Shown here piece by piece: positions 60,916-64,000 of a stretch of 64,000 nucleotides of DNA. The DNA is from JAYPHU01 sp964611435 (GTDB lineage: Bacteria > Pseudomonadota > Alphaproteobacteria > Rhodospirillales > UBA2165): the NCBI GenBank assembly GCA_964611435.1, contig CAZSXT010000020.1, positions 3,613-67,612 of the forward strand, read 5' to 3'. Made by a program: the position numbers and the translations under genes. The notes beneath the pieces were generated by a model that was not told the DNA's origin, did no database searches, and worked only from the letters and a program-made list of their open reading frames with translations. Positions within the stretch are counted from its first letter, which is position 1. The number at the start of each line of letters is the position of its first letter.

Positions 60916-63369
60916 CTACGTCCTCTCCAGCTCTATTCGCAGATCAAAGTCCCCCGCCAAGTCGGGGTCTTGCAGGGACCAGATCAGGCCCTGGTCCTGA
61001 CGGTGTTCACGCACACCATGGATGACGTCCCGCTGGGTCGCCCTGTCCAGCTCAGAAATGCCGTTATCGATGATCAGCCACGTGGTTCGTTTCATCAGGC
61101 CCCGCGCCAGAGCGAGTTTCTCCCGCTGGGAGGGGGACAATCGGCTGCCGCTAACCCCAACGGGAAACAGAAGCCCAATCCGGCGCAGGTCTTCGATCAT
61201 GCCGAGTTCGGCAATGACGTCTTCCAACAACGCCTCAAAATTCCGGCCGGCGGCGCTGCCGTTGGAAGCAACCTTACCAAACACGATATTCTCTCCGATC
61301 GTAAGGGCCGGATTAAATGTCTCTGGATCATAGAGTTCGATCACCGCCGCCAAATCCGGCGTCATATGTTCGCCGAACTCTTGCCGGGCGATCAGCACTC
61401 TGTCTTTCAGCTCCCCATCCAAGCTGATTTGATCATGGGCCACGGCATCCACCTTAAGCACGAGATGCTGAAGAAAATGCCGGTTTTGCCGGGACAGGGA
61501 TAATGCTTTATCCCTAGGCCGGTCGGCCACAATCGTCCGGCAGGCCGCCAGCTCATCCGGTTCAACCACGTAATCTCCGATCGCGGCGCTGACCTCGTCC
61601 GCCTGAAGATCCAGCCCGGCAATCTCCTTGGCCAAATCGTAACCCATATAGGTCAGGCCGGTATCGAGCTTGGATTGAGAAAGCGCGCGCCGGAAACTTT
61701 TGCTGGCCACCAGGCGATCATCCGCGATGGCATTCTCTCTCGCCGACCCAAACACGATATTCTCGATGATTGTCGCATTGTCGTTATAGAGCGCCGGGTC
61801 CAACGGTTCGATCATCTCGCTGGCGGCAAACTGGGCGAACTTCTCTTTCACCGCCGTTCGGATGCCAAGGATCCGCTGCGCGACATCGGACCGTGCTACC
61901 GGGTCCAAGTACGTCTTTAGACCCAACTCCAAAAGATCATGATCCATCTTCACGCTGGCCAGCACCGATATCTGCTGGTCATCACTCACGGCGGCGCCAT
62001 CCGGGCGGCGGACTCCGTAGAGTAGGTTCTCGGAGACCGTGCCTTCGAAAAAGGCGGGCTCGTTACTGACAAAAGCCACCTCTCGGGCCCGCTCGGACAG
62101 AGGCATTTCCATAACCGAACTGCCGTCAAGATGCAGGCTACCTTCTGTTGGCCGCATCAACCCCGCCATTGCACGAACGAGCAAACGTTTGCCGGCCCCG
62201 ATGGGCCCGGTAACCGCCACATGCTGGCCCGGTGGAATTGCGAACGAGACGCTGCTGAGCATTTCGTCCGAGCCGTCGCGCACATGCAGACCACCGGCGC
62301 TGAAGCCTGACCGCTTCTCCTCGGACCGTTCCTGGTTCTCCCGCGCGCGCACCGGGAACTGTTCCTGGGGCACGTCAAACCGGATGACGATTTGTTCGTA
62401 CTTAATCCGGGCGTCTTGTTGTTGCTGGTAATAGTCGATCAGTTCCTTCCACGGCGGCGCCAGATCCTTATAGGCTGCCAAAACCGCCACCAGCGCCCCC
62501 AAAGACAGTTCATCGGTCAGAACCAGATACCCGCCGATGGAGAAGAAAAAGAACGGCGTGAGCTGCGCAATGAAGTTGTTCAGGAATTTGATGAAGAACT
62601 TCTTTTTGTAGATTTGATAGCGGATATCGAAGATGCGTCCCAGCCGGGTCTCAAACCTCCCACGCTCCAGTTCTGCGGTGTTGCTCACCCGGATCTCGTA
62701 AGCCATGTCGATTTCTTCGGCGAGTTGGTTCGACATGTGCCGGACCTCACGCACCCGCGCGCGGCCCAGGTCATTCACCTTGGCCTGCAATCGTGGGATA
62801 ATAGCAAGCTGTACCGGATACAACGCGACCACGGCCACGCCCATCAGAACGTCTTGGGCAAAAATAAACACCAGCGCGGTCAGCAATAGCCCGCCCTGGT
62901 AAAAAGGCAGGGCCAGCGCATCGCCGATAAACCCGCCTAAGGGCTCAACCTCGGCGGAGACAATCGAGACCATCTCGCCTTTGGTTACATTTCGGTAGTG
63001 CGAGGCCGGAAAATCCAGCAGCCGCTGAAACAACTGGCCCCGCAGCCGCCGCAGCATGCGTTCGCCCAACAGGCCTTTGTAGACATTAATTGTGTACTTG
63101 AAGGCGCCGTTAAACAGCACGAACAGTAGAAACAGACCACACAGGGTGGCGAGCAATTCCATCTGGGTAAACCGGCCGAACCCGATGCTGAAGATGGTGA
63201 CCTCTCCCGGCACTTCTTGTGGTGCGGTGTCGAACACCTTGTTGACGATCTGTTTCGGGATGTCGAGAGACACGTAATAGAACGGCAAGGATGCAACCGT
63301 CAGCGCCAGCACCACAACCTGCTGGGGCAAACTGTTCTTGATGATGTAGCTGAATATGCCGCGTTCCAT
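60916..63369 (-). CDS. Aberrant ABC-exporter-like protein with enlarged, divergent nucleotide-binding domain
   Basis: This protein of about 817 residues has the six-helix membrane domain (about 10-310) of a type 1 exporter half and then an oversized NBD. Walker A reads GPIGAGKR (388-395), with R where S/T normally coordinates Mg. Three Q-loop/helical-type segments end in ENLLYG (446-451), ENIVFG (536-541) and ENIVFG (693-698). A single signature LSPSQ (744-748) follows, then Walker B IIDNG (Asn in place of the catalytic Glu) and Q800 where the switch His belongs. ATG 63369 follows GTGGGAACACAC; GTG 63381 is an alternative. Confidence 0.87.
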   Translation of the reverse strand: MERGIFSYIIKNSLPQQVVVLALTVASLPFYYVSLDIPKQIVNKVFDTAPQEVPGEVTIFSIGFGRFTQMELLATLCGLFLLFVLFNGAFKYTINVYKGLLGERMLRRLRGQLFQRLLDFPASHYRNVTKGEMVSIVSAEVEPLGGFIGDALALPFYQGGLLLTALVFIFAQDVLMGVAVVALYPVQLAIIPRLQAKVNDLGRARVREVRHMSNQLAEEIDMAYEIRVSNTAELERGRFETRLGRIFDIRYQIYKKKFFIKFLNNFIAQLTPFFFFSIGGYLVLTDELSLGALVAVLAAYKDLAPPWKELIDYYQQQQDARIKYEQIVIRFDVPQEQFPVRARENQERSEEKRSGFSAGGLHVRDGSDEMLSSVSFAIPPGQHVAVTGPIGAGKRLLVRAMAGLMRPTEGSLHLDGSSVMEMPLSERAREVAFVSNEPAFFEGTVSENLLYGVRRPDGAAVSDDQQISVLASVKMDHDLLELGLKTYLDPVARSDVAQRILGIRTAVKEKFAQFAASEMIEPLDPALYNDNATIIENIVFGSARENAIADDRLVASKSFRRALSQSKLDTGLTYMGYDLAKEIAGLDLQADEVSAAIGDYVVEPDELAACRTIVADRPRDKALSLSRQNRHFLQHLVLKVDAVAHDQISLDGELKDRVLIARQEFGEHMTPDLAAVIELYDPETFNPALTIGENIVFGKVASNGSAAGRNFEALLEDVIAELGMIEDLRRIGLLFPVGVSGSRLSPSQREKLALARGLMKRTTWLIIDNGISELDRATQRDVIHGVREHRQDQGLIWSLQDPDLAGDFDLRIELERT

Positions 63370-63381
63370 GTGTGTTCCCAC

Positions 63382-63601
63382 TTATTCACCAAAAGTGATC
63401 AGATATCCAGCGAATCCATATTGTCGCCCGGTCTGACTTGTGCCTCTACTGCCTGAAAGTCCCCGAGATATGACAAACAAATACGGGGGACTTCTAAGCG
63501 GTCGTTTTTAAACAGGGAGGCTGCTGAACCGTGTGGCGTAAGCTCAACGTCCGTGCGTTCAAATTCCGGCCTTCTCAAACTTGTTGCAAGGGAGGTCGCG
63601 C
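63382..63601. promoter_or_regulatory. Divergent intergenic region, ABC exporter / Tat [2Fe-2S] gene
   Basis: These 220 bp hold no gene I can support. They must carry promoters for both directions. A strong RBS (AAGGGAGGTCGCGC) precedes the ATG at 63602. I see no clear -35/-10 pair or operator. Confidence 0.4.
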
Positions 63602-64000
63602 ATGACCGAATACATCGCTCCTGACGAACGATTCCTGCCTGAGGACTTCGATTTCGAAGCCGCCCAGGCATTGGATGAAAAGCCGAAAAATCCCATTACA
63701 GAATTGGCCCGGGCGGAAACATCCCGCCGGACCTTTATCAAGGGCGCCATCGCGTCCGGCGCTGCTGTCTCAGCCGCCGGGTTTGTGTTCCGCGGCGCCA
63801 AGACGGCCTCCGCACAGACAGCGCAGCCGAAGCTTCTCAGCCTGTCGATCAACGGCAAGACCCGCCGTGTTGATGTGGAGCCTCAGGAGACCCTGGCCTT
63901 CACGCTGCGATATAAGCTGGGCCTTACCGGCACCAAGCTGGGCTGCGACCGCGGCGAATGCGGCGCGTGCACCGTGCTGGTCGATGGCGTGCCGACCTAT
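63602..64000 (+). CDS. Tat-exported [2Fe-2S] subunit of a molybdenum hydroxylase, partial (C-terminus outside window)
   Basis: The 133 visible residues hold a 40-residue cytosolic lead, then a twin-arginine motif SRRTFIKGA (41-49), a hydrophobic stretch and a likely cleavage near TASA-Q (about residue 71). The mature part opens as a ferredoxin-like domain (LSINGKTRRVDVEP) with C115, C120 and C123 in GCDRGECGACTV. This matches the small subunit of periplasmic xanthine-dehydrogenase-family enzymes. The Mo and FAD subunits are expected just beyond the window. It is separate from the cytosolic molybdenum hydroxylase at 10.9-14.6 kb. Confidence 0.9.
   Translation, partial: MTEYIAPDERFLPEDFDFEAAQALDEKPKNPITELARAETSRRTFIKGAIASGAAVSAAGFVFRGAKTASAQTAQPKLLSLSINGKTRRVDVEPQETLAFTLRYKLGLTGTKLGCDRGECGACTVLVDGVPTY

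Noticed and set aside
1..64000. tRNA, rRNA, CRISPR arrays, prophage or transposase genes
   Set aside because: I looked for cloverleaf-like intergenic sequence, regularly spaced repeats and recombinase motifs and found none. Intergenic spaces are nearly all under 330 bp and explained by promoters, terminators or the repeat and gap described.

Overview
The window looks like a catabolic and transport island from an alphaproteobacterium of Rhodospirillales type. This is an inference from moderately high GC (roughly 58-60% by eye) and from the gene families present: many amidohydrolase-2 proteins, TauD dioxygenases, TRAP-TAXI transporters, HyuA/HyuB pairs, CaiB, and a dispersed palindromic repeat of a kind I associate with that group. 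A 100-N run at 17572-17671 shows that the sequence is a draft scaffold or MAG. I see no rRNA, tRNA, CRISPR array, IS element or phage gene. I also see no recognisable transcriptional regulator in 64 kb.

Layout. 1-6.3 kb: a partial quinone reductase, then an ATPase and two permeases of a NitT/TauT-type ABC importer, with its binding protein divergent, followed by a GMC oxidoreductase. 6.3-9.8 kb: TupBC-like oxyanion importer genes in one operon with a TSUP transporter, a cytosolic binding-protein-like gene, a terminator and a palindromic repeat. 9.9-17.4 kb: a minus-strand operon with an amidohydrolase, a UbiD decarboxylase, a three-subunit molybdenum hydroxylase and a second amidohydrolase. 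17.8-23 kb: a DMT permease, a fused TctA-TctB permease divergent from its TctC receptor, and an isochorismatase-type hydrolase. 23-26.3 kb: a COG4529 FAD protein, a Gfo/Idh/MocA oxidoreductase and an alpha/beta hydrolase. 26.4-30.1 kb: acyl-CoA dehydrogenase, CaiB CoA-transferase, MaoC hydratase and CitE lyase, resembling itaconate or methylsuccinate/mesaconate CoA pathways.

30.1-53 kb holds two versions of one module: a TRAP-TAXI importer divergent from an operon containing a TauD-type Fe(II)/2-oxoglutarate dioxygenase, with a HyuA-HyuB ATP-dependent hydantoinase/oxoprolinase pair downstream. Copy 1 adds an enolase-superfamily enzyme, an amidohydrolase and two M24 'pita-bread' proteins that have lost metal ligands. 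Copy 2 adds a VOC protein. 53-61 kb: a minus-strand operon (amidase, cupin, luciferase-like monooxygenase, 65-residue CPCC protein) divergent from a plus-strand operon (Rieske dioxygenase alpha and beta, ThDP enzyme, amidohydrolase). 61-64 kb: an aberrant ABC exporter whose nucleotide-binding domain appears to carry three successive Q-loop/helical segments, and a divergent Tat-exported [2Fe-2S] subunit cut by the window end.

Taken together, the region pairs at least eight transport systems with short enzyme cassettes for (hetero)aromatic, cyclic-amide and short branched dicarboxylate substrates. Family assignments are mostly secure. Substrates are inference throughout. The items I consider least explained are the repeated TRAP-TAXI/dioxygenase/HyuAB module with its metal-ligand-poor M24 pair, and the ABC protein at 60916-63369.
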